This document shows, piece by piece, positions 14,955 through 22,862 of a stretch of 39,576 nt of DNA (positions within the stretch are counted from its first letter, which is position 1; every line of letters starts with the position of its first letter). The DNA comes from Hippea sp964442345 (GTDB taxonomy: Bacteria; Campylobacterota_A; Desulfurellia; Desulfurellales; Hippeaceae), in NCBI GenBank assembly GCA_964442345.1, contig CAYTZD010000004.1, positions 1 through 39,576 on the forward strand, in the 5' to 3' direction. Position numbers and translations under genes: made by a program. The notes beneath the pieces are model-generated. The model was not told where the DNA came from. It saw only the letters and a program-made list of their open reading frames with translations, and did no database searches.

Positions 14955-16187
14955 ATGCGAAGGGTAGTTGTAACAGGTGTTGGAGCCATAACACCTATAG
15001 GGCTTTCAGCAGATGAGAGCTTTAAAAATGCCTGTAAAGGTGTAAGTGGTATAGATAGAATTACGCGATTTGATCCTTCCAATTACACCGTTCAGATAGC
15101 GGGTGAAGTTAAAGGGTTTGATCCGACAAAGTATGTGGATAAAAAGGATGTAAAGAAGATAGACCTATTCTCTCTTTATGCTATCGCGGCAACGCAGGAA
15201 GCAGTTGAGAATGCTTCTTTGGAGATTGAAAAGGAGAATCCTTTCAGGGTTGGCGTAAGTGTTGGCAGTGGTATAGGCGGATTGCAGACAATAGAGAAGT
15301 ATAACGAAGCACTGCTAAAAAGAGGCCAAAAGGGTGTGTCGCCGTTTTTCATACCTGTTGCCGTTATAAATATGGCTGCAGGTAATATAGCGATGAAGTT
15401 TGGATTTAAAGGACCCAACTTTAGCGATGTTACGGCTTGTGCAACAGGGACGCATTCTATAGGGTTGGCTGCGCGTTGTATAGCATACGGCGATGCTGAT
15501 GTTATGATTTGCGGTGGCACAGAATCAACAATCACACCATTGGCTTTAAGTGGTTTTGCCAACATGAAGGCACTCTCCACAAGAAACGATGAGCCACAAA
15601 AGGCATCCCGTCCGTTTGATAAGGATAGGGATGGATTTATCATAGGTGAAGGTGCCGGTATCCTTGTTTTAGAAGAATACGAACATGCAAAAAAGAGAGG
15701 GGCTGAAATTTTAGCCGAGTTTGTCGGTTTTGGTATGAGCGATGATGCGTATCATTTTACGGCACCAGATCCAAAAGGCGATGGTGCAACATACGCGATG
15801 CAGATGGCTTTAGATGATGCAGGACTTAACCCTGAAGATGTCGATTATCTCAATGCCCATGGAACATCAACGCATTTTAACGATATTATTGAGACAAAAG
15901 CCATAAAAAGGGTGTTTGGAGATTATGCTTATAAGCTTACGATAAGTTCAACAAAGTCAGTTACAGGACATCTGCTTGGTGCTGCAGGTGGCGTTGAAGC
16001 TGTATTCAGCGTTCTTGCTTTAAAAAACGGCATAATTCCACCGACGATGAATTTAGATAATCCAGATGAAGAGTGCGACCTATTCTATACGCCGAATCAA
16101 GCGATAGAGAAGGATATCAAAGTTGCTATGTCTAACTCGTTTGGGTTTGGTGGGACAAACGCCGTTGTAATATTTAAAAAGATTTAA
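14955..16187 (+). CDS. fabF: 3-oxoacyl-ACP synthase II (FabF)
   Basis: 410 aa. It catalyses the elongating condensation of acyl-ACP with malonyl-ACP. The Cys-His-His triad is Cys162 (TACATGTHS), His302 (NAHGTSTHFND) and His339 (KSVTGHLLGAAGG); the C-terminal NSFGFGGTNAVVIF is standard. It is the last gene of the long operon, followed at once by a strong terminator. The ribosome site is weaker than for acpP. No fabZ or acetyl-CoA carboxylase gene is in the cluster. Confidence 0.97.
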   Translation: MRRVVVTGVGAITPIGLSADESFKNACKGVSGIDRITRFDPSNYTVQIAGEVKGFDPTKYVDKKDVKKIDLFSLYAIAATQEAVENASLEIEKENPFRVGVSVGSGIGGLQTIEKYNEALLKRGQKGVSPFFIPVAVINMAAGNIAMKFGFKGPNFSDVTACATGTHSIGLAARCIAYGDADVMICGGTESTITPLALSGFANMKALSTRNDEPQKASRPFDKDRDGFIIGEGAGILVLEEYEHAKKRGAEILAEFVGFGMSDDAYHFTAPDPKGDGATYAMQMALDDAGLNPEDVDYLNAHGTSTHFNDIIETKAIKRVFGDYAYKLTISSTKSVTGHLLGAAGGVEAVFSVLALKNGIIPPTMNLDNPDEECDLFYTPNQAIEKDIKVAMSNSFGFGGTNAVVIFKKI

Positions 16188-16190
16188 ACA

Positions 16191-16216
16191 GGGTGGTTTT
16201 GCCACCCTTTCTTTTT
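16191..16216 (+). terminator. Terminator of the fab operon
   Basis: GGGTGG (16191-16196) and CCACCC (16202-16207) form a stem with a 5-nt loop, followed by TTTCTTTTT. It starts 4 bases after the fabF stop and its T-tract ends one base before the next start codon. Confidence 0.8.
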
Positions 16217-16217
16217 G

Positions 16218-16868
16218 ATGGAAACCACATCTATATTTTTTGATTTAGACGGAACACTTATAGATTCAAAGTTGGATTTAGCAAATAGTCTCAATGCTGC
16301 CTTTGAAGCCTTCTCTTTGCCAACCCTTGATAATGAAAGGATTTATAGCTTTGTCGGCAATGGTGTAAGGCGTTTGATAGAAGACTCGTTAAGGTTTGTT
16401 AATGCTTTGGATAGATTTGACGATGTTTTTTACTATTTTCTCTCTCATTACGATGATCATCTGCTTGTAAATACAAGGCTTTACGATGGCGTTGAAGAGA
16501 CGCTTGAAGAACTAAAAAGCAAAGATAAAAAGCTGTTTGTTGTAACAAACAAAAGCTTTAGATTTGCATATAAGATACTCAAAGGGCTTGGTGTTGATAA
16601 GCTGTTTGATGAGATTGTAGGTGGTGATACATTTAAGGCGAAAAAGCCTGACCCTATGCCTATTATTGAACTTTCAAAAAGACATAATGTTGATTTGTCT
16701 TACGCTTTAGTTGTAGGAGATTCAGAAAACGACTTAGAAGCTGCAAGAAGGATTGATGTTAATGCCGCTTGGGCAGCTTACGGTTTTAGAGATAGAGATA
16801 TATTAAAACTGTACGATGTCAATTTTGTTATAGAGAAACCAAAAGAGCTGCTTAAGATAATAGTATAG
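16218..16868 (+). CDS. gph: HAD-family phosphatase, phosphoglycolate phosphatase-like
   Basis: 216 aa. Motif I is DLDGTLIDS (nucleophile Asp9), motif II VVTNKS, motif III lysine in FKAKKPDP and motif IV VGDSENDLEAA, so the hydrolase should be active. The helical cap after motif I (NSLNAAFEAF...GNGVRRLIEDSL) matches Gph/PGP enzymes; the substrate could be another small phosphate ester. The ATG lies within 2 bases of the fab terminator T-tract and no Shine-Dalgarno is visible, so expression may depend on read-through or an unseen promoter. Downstream it runs to a likely TA promoter. Confidence 0.85.
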   Translation: METTSIFFDLDGTLIDSKLDLANSLNAAFEAFSLPTLDNERIYSFVGNGVRRLIEDSLRFVNALDRFDDVFYYFLSHYDDHLLVNTRLYDGVEETLEELKSKDKKLFVVTNKSFRFAYKILKGLGVDKLFDEIVGGDTFKAKKPDPMPIIELSKRHNVDLSYALVVGDSENDLEAARRIDVNAAWAAYGFRDRDILKLYDVNFVIEKPKELLKIIV

Positions 16869-16879
16869 TTTTTTGAATA

Positions 16880-16907
16880 TTGATTTTTTCTAATCCTGTA
16901 TTATACT
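16880..16907 (+). promoter_or_regulatory. Likely promoter of the toxin-antitoxin pair
   Basis: TTGATT (16880-16885), 16-nt spacer, TATACT (16902-16907), then the ribosome site GGAGGAG at about 16921. Good -10, moderate -35. Confidence 0.5.
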
Positions 16908-16932
16908 TATAGAAAGGCAAGGAGGAGTTGTG

Positions 16933-17137
16933 ATGATAGATATAAAGGTTGAAGATAAGAATGTTGTTATTTCCTTTCCAAAAGAGCTTTTATCTGTAGA
17001 TTATTTTTCTAATATTGTCAAAGCTTTAGAAGTTGAAAAGATTGTATCCAAAAGTGAACTCACAGAAGAGAAGGCATTTGAGATGGCTGAAGAGTTAAAA
17101 AAGTCTTGGTGGGAAGAAAATAAAGATAAGTTTATGG
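16933..17137 (+). CDS. Small antitoxin-like protein, 3' end in assembly gap
   Basis: About 68 residues are visible before the N run. A short N-terminal beta-like segment (MIDIKVEDKNVVISFPKELL) is followed by a helical, charged stretch ending EELKKSWWEENKDKFM. Size, helix content and the WWEENK-type C-terminus resemble antitoxins that pair with PIN-domain toxins. The strongest support is the PIN-like C-terminus found directly after the gap. ATG 16933 is chosen because GGAGGAG precedes it; GTG 16930 is in frame. The true C-terminus is unknown. Confidence 0.6.
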
Positions 17138-17237
17138 NNNNNNNNNNNNNNNNNNNNNNNNNNNNNNNNNNNNNNNNNNNNNNNNNNNNNNNNNNNNNNN
17201 NNNNNNNNNNNNNNNNNNNNNNNNNNNNNNNNNNNNN
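17138..17237. other. Assembly gap of 100 N
   Basis: Exactly 100 unresolved bases, the usual placeholder for a gap of unknown length (or a masked stretch). The 7 bases before it and the 7 bases after it are identical (TTTATGG). A PIN toxin of normal size would need several hundred bases here, so the true length is probably not 100. Confidence 0.95.
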
Positions 17238-17238
17238 T

Positions 17239-17310
17239 TTATGGACGGGTGATAAAAAGTTGATAAACGGTCTGAAAAGTAAAGGTTTTGATAAATTTAT
17301 ATCTATATGA
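17239..17310 (+). pseudogene. C-terminal fragment of a PIN-domain toxin (broken by gap)
   Basis: Only 23 residues remain: LWTGDKKLINGLKSKGFDKF and three more. LWTGDKKL...GLKxKGF is the typical final strand-helix of VapC-like PIN ribonucleases, holding one of the acidic metal ligands (the Asp of TGDKK). The frame differs from the antitoxin frame across the placeholder gap. Whether the gene is intact in the genome cannot be told from this sequence. It is convergent with the ZapE-like gene, whose stop is 9 bases away. Confidence 0.6.
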
Positions 17311-17318
17311 GTTTAATT

Positions 17319-18365
17319 CTAATGTGATTGAATAAGAAAACACTTCTCGGATAACCGTGATATGCACCTGCCGATCTTTGATTTGAATTTTCCATCTTTT
17401 AAGTCGGGATGAAAGATGCTTAATAGGTCTGTCTGGCTTGTTGCAAATATCTCCACATCACCGTAATATAATGTATCTATAAGGTGGGTAAAACGCAAAG
17501 CATCGGGCAATTCGCTATCTTTAAATGGCCTTAGGTTTTCTATAAATAGAGCATCCAACTTGTATGAGAAGTTTGCATATTTTGTTGGATGTATATCCCT
17601 TAATTGCTTTAGTAGGTCTTCAAATGTTATGAACATCTTGTATCTTTCTTTTGTTTTGTACTGTTCAAACATCTCTTTTAAGCTTTTTGCTTTTTTGTTT
17701 AAGTCAATATTTTTGCACTTTATTCTATAATCCTTGCCGTCGATTATAATTGTCTCAAATGCGTCTATTAGCTTGCCAATTCTCTCTTTAAAGATAAGTA
17801 TATCCAATTTTCTTGCACCAAGTTCTGTTGGAAGGGCGTTTGATGTCGTTATCACAACGCTATCTGTTTTGTTGACTTCTCTTATAAAATTTATGCCTGT
17901 CATTGCATCACCTGGGTCATCCAATTCAAACTCATCAAGCAGTATTAAGTCAAATCTCTCTGTTAGCATATGAACGACTCTCATTAGCGTGTAGTGAGAT
18001 ACAAGATACATAAGATCAGAAAACGACAGAAAGATGCTTTTACCTTTGTATGCGTTGCCTACTGCTGCAAGCAGATGTGTTTTGCCAACGCCAAACACAC
18101 CATCTAAGTAAATGTTTTTGGGTTTTTTGGCTTTGAAGAATTTTTTCAGCAGTGCGTTTTTTGGCTGTTTTTTTCTAAACTGTTCATATTCATTGACAAA
18201 GTTTTTTAATCTTTCAACTGCTGCTTTTTGAGAAGGGTAGTCATCGTTTGGTATGTAATTGTCAAAGGAGCAGTTCTTAAATTTAGGCGGTATTGCATTG
18301 TGTGTTACAATCTCTTCTATCGGTGCTTTGAAGTCTATCTCGCTTAATGTTATAATATTCTCCAT
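17319..18365 (-). CDS. zapE: ZapE/AFG1-like AAA-type ATPase
   Basis: 348 aa from ATG 18365 (two bases after the pflX-like stop). P-loop GVFGVGKTHLLA (89-100), Walker B LILLDEFELDDPGDA (about 138-152) with the DEF motif and DA characteristic of the ZapE/AFG1 family, and TTSNALPTELGARKL as the sensor/arginine region. ZapE helps the FtsZ ring under stress in E. coli; the mitochondrial homologue AFG1 acts in protein quality control. The role in this organism is inferred only by family. The C-terminal part (DLLSIFHPDLKDGKFKSKIGR) also matches the family. An earlier in-frame start at 18404 would overlap pflX and is rejected. Confidence 0.8.
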   Translation of the reverse strand: MENIITLSEIDFKAPIEEIVTHNAIPPKFKNCSFDNYIPNDDYPSQKAAVERLKNFVNEYEQFRKKQPKNALLKKFFKAKKPKNIYLDGVFGVGKTHLLAAVGNAYKGKSIFLSFSDLMYLVSHYTLMRVVHMLTERFDLILLDEFELDDPGDAMTGINFIREVNKTDSVVITTSNALPTELGARKLDILIFKERIGKLIDAFETIIIDGKDYRIKCKNIDLNKKAKSLKEMFEQYKTKERYKMFITFEDLLKQLRDIHPTKYANFSYKLDALFIENLRPFKDSELPDALRFTHLIDTLYYGDVEIFATSQTDLLSIFHPDLKDGKFKSKIGRCISRLSEKCFLIQSH

Positions 18366-18367
18366 AG

Positions 18368-19303
18368 CTAAATCCTTCCTTTTGCTTTTAGAAATTGAAT
18401 GCAAAAATCGTCTAATCTTGTTAAGCCTGCTTCTTTAGCATACTGCAGGGCTTCTAAATACTCATCGTCTGTTATGGGTCTTGCTATCTCTTCAAATCGA
18501 TATGCCAATCCCAAAGGCCTGTATTGTGCCATAATATTTACATAGGTGTTTTTTGATATCTCTTCTGCTATGAAGTTTACAATCTGTTTTGTTCCTGCAA
18601 GGCCATTGGGCAGGACAAGATGTCTGATTAAAAGCCCCCTTTTTGCTATACCGTTTTCTATAATTAGATCTCCAACCTGTTTGTGCATTATCTTTATCGC
18701 TTTTTTGGTTATCTGTGGGTAATCTTTAGCTGATGAGTATAATTCAGCAACTGTTGAATCCCAATATTTAAAATCTGGCATATAGATGTCTATAATTCCG
18801 TCAAGCAGGTCTAAGGTTGATGGTAGTTCATAGCCACTTGTGTTGTAAACCAAAGGGATTTTAAGTCCCTTGTTTATGGCTATCTTTAGCGCTTTTAAAA
18901 GCTGTGGGACGATGTGTGTTGGTGTTACGATGTTGATATTGTGGCAGCCTTTGTTTTGAAGGTTTATCATCATATTGGCAAAGTCTTCTATGGTTGTTGG
19001 GTTGCCTTCACACAGATGGCTTGTTGATGCGTTCTGGCAGTATATACACAGCAGATTGCAGCACGATATAAAAATGGTGCCTGAGCCATTTTTACCAACA
19101 AGCACACTCTCTTCGCCAAAGTGTGGGAAATAGTCGGCTATGATAGGAAGTTCTGCTGTATTGCAGATACCCTTTTTGCCTTTTAATCTATTTACCCTGC
19201 AGAGTCTTGGACAGATTCTGCAGGATTTTAGCATCTCGTAGGCTTTATCTATCTTTTCGTTTAGCTTTCCTTCTTCAAATGTCCGTAGGTAAATTGGTTC
19301 CAT
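18368..19303 (-). CDS. PflX-type radical SAM protein
   Basis: 311 aa. The radical-SAM cluster motif is Cys82-x3-Cys86-x2-Cys89 (CCNLLCIYCQ). A preceding cysteine set (Cys28, 31, 35 and 47 in CRICPRLCRV and GICN) is typical of the PflX/COG1313 group related to glycyl-radical activating enzymes. Other family segments: VTPTHIVPQLLKAL, DIYMPDFKYWD and RHLVLPNGLAGT. The substrate is unknown; no glycyl radical enzyme is nearby. It lies 2 bases after the permease gene and 2 bases before the ZapE-like gene, so the three are co-expressed. Confidence 0.88.
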   Translation of the reverse strand: MEPIYLRTFEEGKLNEKIDKAYEMLKSCRICPRLCRVNRLKGKKGICNTAELPIIADYFPHFGEESVLVGKNGSGTIFISCCNLLCIYCQNASTSHLCEGNPTTIEDFANMMINLQNKGCHNINIVTPTHIVPQLLKALKIAINKGLKIPLVYNTSGYELPSTLDLLDGIIDIYMPDFKYWDSTVAELYSSAKDYPQITKKAIKIMHKQVGDLIIENGIAKRGLLIRHLVLPNGLAGTKQIVNFIAEEISKNTYVNIMAQYRPLGLAYRFEEIARPITDDEYLEALQYAKEAGLTRLDDFCIQFLKAKGRI

Positions 19304-19305
19304 TT

Positions 19306-20274
19306 TTACGAATATCTTATTCTTGGGTCAACCAAAGCATAGGTTATATCCGCTATTAGATTACCAAGAAGCGTAAGTATGCTGCTTATAGTTAATATAC
19401 CCATTACCGTTGGATAGTCTCGTGCCATTGCCGAGAAGTAAAAAAGCTGACCCATTCCGGGAATAGCAAATATTGATTCTATTATAACACTGCCGCCAAT
19501 AAGGGATGGTATGGAAAGACCCATTATTGTTATAAGTGGCAGAAGTGCGTTCTTTAGTGCATGTTTGTATAAGATTTTTCTTTTTGGTATTTTTCTTAAG
19601 AATAGAAGCTTTATAAAGTCTTTATCCAACACATCTATCATACCGCTTCTTACATACCTTGCAAAACCTGCTAATGAGCCAAAAACACCGATAAAAACTG
19701 GAATGGCAAGGTGCTTTGCTTCATCTAAATAATAAGCAAGCGTGCCTTCTTTTACATTGAAGGAGTGTAATCCGCTTAAAGGTAGAATGTGCCAGTGAAC
19801 ACTCAAAAGCATCATCAAAAGTAAAGCAAGCCAGAATGAAGGCATTGCATAGCCACTAAATACGAGAAATGTGAAAAACTTATCTATAGGCGAATCCTTC
19901 TTTACGGCAGAGATTACGCCTATCGGTATAGAGATAAGAAGGGAGAGTATAAGCGTTATGATATTTATAAGTAAAGTTATCGGTAATCTTTCTGCAATCT
20001 TGTTTGCAACGCTTTGACCATCTACAAGGCTATATCCGAAGTCTAAGTTTAGAAAGGATTTAAGCCAGTCCCAGTATTGAACATAAATCGGCTTATCTAA
20101 GTGATAGATCTTCTCCATATTCTTTAGGGATTCTGCAGATACATTGGGATTAAAACCACCGGCTGCATTTATTGGATTGCCCGGTGCAAGGTGAATTATA
20201 ATAAAGATAATAAATGTTATGCCTATAAATGTTGGGATAAGTTCAAATGTTTTCTTGATTAAAAAGTTCAGCAT
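19306..20274 (-). CDS. DppB/OppB-type ABC transporter permease (orphan)
   Basis: 322 aa, about six transmembrane helices. The N-terminus MLNFLIKKTFELIPTFIGITF and the HLAPGNP segment are the standard DppB start; the EAA-type loop appears near FARYVRSGMIDVLDKDFIKL and the GGSVIIESIFAIPGMGQLF block is conserved. Family members import peptides or nickel together with a DppC permease, two ATPases and a binding protein; none of these is adjacent here. The start overlaps the 3' end of the HD-GYP gene by 32 bp, and the N-terminal conservation argues that this start is correct. Confidence 0.9.
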   Translation of the reverse strand: MLNFLIKKTFELIPTFIGITFIIFIIIHLAPGNPINAAGGFNPNVSAESLKNMEKIYHLDKPIYVQYWDWLKSFLNLDFGYSLVDGQSVANKIAERLPITLLINIITLILSLLISIPIGVISAVKKDSPIDKFFTFLVFSGYAMPSFWLALLLMMLLSVHWHILPLSGLHSFNVKEGTLAYYLDEAKHLAIPVFIGVFGSLAGFARYVRSGMIDVLDKDFIKLLFLRKIPKRKILYKHALKNALLPLITIMGLSIPSLIGGSVIIESIFAIPGMGQLFYFSAMARDYPTVMGILTISSILTLLGNLIADITYALVDPRIRYS

Positions 20275-22345
20275 ACTTTTTATAAGCGTTTTTCTTTTTC
20301 TTTAAAGAGCATATATACATTAACTCTTCTGCTGTTTTTCCTTCCTGTGGGAATCGTGCAAATGTTATGTGGCAGCCTATGATTTTTTCTGCTTCGTTTC
20401 TGTTTATTATACAACTTTTGCTTTCTATCTTTTTTATTATGCCTTGTCTTAATTCATGCTCCATAATGCTTTGGAATGCTTCTGCATTCTCACTTAGGTG
20501 TATAAACATAAACGAATCGGCACCAACCCTTGATAATGCTTCTTTTTTTGCAATCTTTTTTAACTCTTCTGCAACAAACATGATTATCTTATCACCAATT
20601 TCCCTGCCGTATCTGTAGTTTATGTAGGATGTGTTTTTTATATCAACCATAAATAGCACGAAGGGTTTTCCCTTTTTTATTAATCTATCTATTTCACGGA
20701 TAAGAAACGAGCGTCTTTTTAGACCCGTCATAAAATCAAAATCTATCATCTCTCTTCTGATTTTTTCTATGGATTCAGGCAGATATGTGTTGGTTATTTT
20801 TGTCTCTTTTAGGAATCCTTCAATTAGTTCGTTTTCCACTTTTGCTAATATGTTTTGATCTACCTTCTCTTTTTTGAGTATTCTTATTGCTTCTTCGGGC
20901 GTTAGCCCCTTTCTGTAGGGTCTATCTGTTGTTAAAGCATCGAATATGTCTGCTATTGTAAGGATTCTTGCACCAAGTTCGATCTGGTCGCCTTTTAGGC
21001 CATCAGGATAGCCGCTGCCATCCATCTTTTCGTGATGATGTCTGATACATTTTGCTATTGATTTGAATTTTGGAACATTCTTTATTATTTCGTATGATAT
21101 TATTGGATGGTATTTTATTATCTCGTATTCAAACTTGGTTAATCTCGTAGGTTTTAACAGTATCATATCGGGAATGCCAATTTTGCCTATATCATGCAAA
21201 AGTCCTGCGTTGTATATCATCTCCTGTTGATTAAGATCAAATCCTAACTTTTTTGCTATTATCCTTGCATATACTGCCACATGTTCTGAGTGTCCTTTTG
21301 TATATACATCCTTTGCTTCTGTTGCAGAGACAAATGCTTCTATCAAGCCTTCTTCTGTCTCTGAAAGTTTATTTGAGACAATTTTTATATTTTTGTAGGT
21401 GTGGATGATAGATATAAAATGGGTTAGTGCTATCTGAAGGTTTGGCAGTTCTCTTTTAAATTCGTCTGGCGGTTCCCTGTCGAATGAAAAGCAGAATATT
21501 GCAACGGCTCTGTTGAATGATACGATAGGGATAAATACGGCAAACGGTGATTTTGATCGCTGTATGCATATTTCTGAGATTTGGGTGGCATTGCTTCTCC
21601 ATAGGTTATAAATTGGTAAATTTCTGCTGTCTTCGATGGTTCCAAAAGTTGTTCCATCGTTTACTTGAATGTATAGATCTTCTGATGCAAAAAGCAAGGA
21701 AGCCATATCTGCTTTTACCATTGCTTTTATCTTTCTTAAGGCTTCGGCTATGAAATTCGCAGATAATTTATACTGTAATTTGTGGTCTAATAGGCTTATA
21801 AATTCCAACTGCCTTTTGTTTTTCTCTTTCTCTTTTTCTATCTCTTCTATGTATCTTTGTTTTTCAAGTTCAGATGCTATGGAATCTGCTATTTTCTTTA
21901 ATATCTCAATCTCGTTGGACGAAAAATCCTTCTGCTTCGTTAAACTTATAAGGTGCAGTGAACCGTATGTGCTGTTTTTTGTCTGAATAGCAACGGCAAG
22001 AAGGGATTTTAATCCTATTTCTATCCACGGTTTTAGTGCATGTTTGTATTTTTGGTAGTCGTCTATCTTTATGAAACCGTCTCTTTCTAATTTATCGTGA
22101 AACTCTTTTCTTTTCTTTAGTGGGACTTCGTATAGCTCTGGGAATTTCTCTTTTGGAAAATTATCTCTCATAAAAAAGGATGAGTGTTTAAATCGTATAA
22201 CATCGTTCTCCCACAAACCTATGAAGGCACCATCAACATCAAATAGCTCAGCTATATCATCGAGTATCGATTTCCAATCATCGTTTAGATACTCTTCGTT
22301 GATTATTTTGTTGGATAATTCAAACGCTTTAATAAGCAGGTCCAT
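20243..22345 (-). CDS. GAF-GAF-like / HD-GYP / degenerate GGDEF signalling protein
   Basis: 700 aa, soluble. Order: GAF domain (about 10-165), coiled linker, a second GAF-like domain (about 185-320), HD-GYP (335-480) and a GGDEF-like domain (535-640). HD-GYP residues are intact: His352, HD 384-385, HHH 436-438, GYP 445-447. The GGDEF signature is GADSF (608-612), although VDIK and IN residues of the fold remain, so cyclase activity is unlikely. Its HD-GYP region closely resembles the membrane protein at 6518-8797 (shared LLKP, EYEI-KYHP, SYEIIK), so the two are paralogues with different sensors. First gene of its operon and divergent from the flagellar operon. Confidence 0.92.
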   Translation of the reverse strand: MDLLIKAFELSNKIINEEYLNDDWKSILDDIAELFDVDGAFIGLWENDVIRFKHSSFFMRDNFPKEKFPELYEVPLKKRKEFHDKLERDGFIKIDDYQKYKHALKPWIEIGLKSLLAVAIQTKNSTYGSLHLISLTKQKDFSSNEIEILKKIADSIASELEKQRYIEEIEKEKEKNKRQLEFISLLDHKLQYKLSANFIAEALRKIKAMVKADMASLLFASEDLYIQVNDGTTFGTIEDSRNLPIYNLWRSNATQISEICIQRSKSPFAVFIPIVSFNRAVAIFCFSFDREPPDEFKRELPNLQIALTHFISIIHTYKNIKIVSNKLSETEEGLIEAFVSATEAKDVYTKGHSEHVAVYARIIAKKLGFDLNQQEMIYNAGLLHDIGKIGIPDMILLKPTRLTKFEYEIIKYHPIISYEIIKNVPKFKSIAKCIRHHHEKMDGSGYPDGLKGDQIELGARILTIADIFDALTTDRPYRKGLTPEEAIRILKKEKVDQNILAKVENELIEGFLKETKITNTYLPESIEKIRREMIDFDFMTGLKRRSFLIREIDRLIKKGKPFVLFMVDIKNTSYINYRYGREIGDKIIMFVAEELKKIAKKEALSRVGADSFMFIHLSENAEAFQSIMEHELRQGIIKKIESKSCIINRNEAEKIIGCHITFARFPQEGKTAEELMYICSLKKKKNAYKKYAELFNQENI

Positions 22346-22404
22346 TCATCACCCCCACTTAAAACTTCTATCAAATATTTACCTTCAAGTCAAACGGGGA
22401 TATA

Positions 22405-22418
22405 GGAATGCTTTTTGC
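22405..22418 (+). promoter_or_regulatory. Sigma-54-type promoter of the flgB operon
   Basis: GG at 22405-22406 and GC at 22417-22418 are 10 nt apart within AGGAATGCTTTTTGCT, matching the -24/-12 consensus including TTGCT. The start of transcription would fall near 22430, just before the AGGAGG ribosome site (22435-22440). Sigma-54 control of basal-body genes is established in several flagellated lineages. Confidence 0.65.
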
Positions 22419-22448
22419 TAATCTAATGATAGATAGGAGGTGAAAGTT

Positions 22449-22850
22449 ATGGCATTCTTGGGCGATTCAACATTTACTTACTTAAAAAGAGCGCTTGATA
22501 TTGGAGTTTTAAGGCAGGATGTAATAGCAAGCAACATAGCAAATGCCGATACACCCAATTATAAGGCAAAGCATATACCTTTTAAAGATGTGCTTGATAT
22601 TGCAGACAGTAAGTTGAGCCTAAAAAGAACAGACCCAAAGCACCTTGATAACACAGATACCAGTATAGATTATCTTACAAAGCCTGATAAGGTTGATTAT
22701 ATAACGAAGAATGACAAGAATAATGTAAAACTTGATAAAGAATTAACTGACCTTGCAAAGAATACACTGCTTATGAACGCTTTGACAGCTTTTGAAAGGT
22801 ATAAGTTTAACCAGTATAAGGATGTTATCTCATCTTCAAAGAACATTTAA
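22449..22850 (+). CDS. flgB: Flagellar basal-body rod protein FlgB
   Basis: 133 aa, proximal rod subunit. The N-terminal segment VLRQDVIASNIANADTPNYKAK is the rod-protein signature, and the C-terminal helix ends in ALTAFERYKFNQYKDVI. ATG 22449 follows AGGAGG by 8 bases; the GTG at 22440 is part of that ribosome site. First gene of the flagellar operon. Confidence 0.95.
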   Translation: MAFLGDSTFTYLKRALDIGVLRQDVIASNIANADTPNYKAKHIPFKDVLDIADSKLSLKRTDPKHLDNTDTSIDYLTKPDKVDYITKNDKNNVKLDKELTDLAKNTLLMNALTAFERYKFNQYKDVISSSKNI

Positions 22851-22862
22851 GGAGTTTAGGCT

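Noticed and set aside
15176..15643. 155-codon open frame antisense to fabF
   Set aside because: Lies wholly inside fabF on the other strand, has no family features and no ribosome site of its own.
16930..17310. One continuous protein across the first gap
   Set aside because: Continuity comes only from the arbitrary 100 N; the two ends resemble different proteins, an antitoxin and a PIN toxin.
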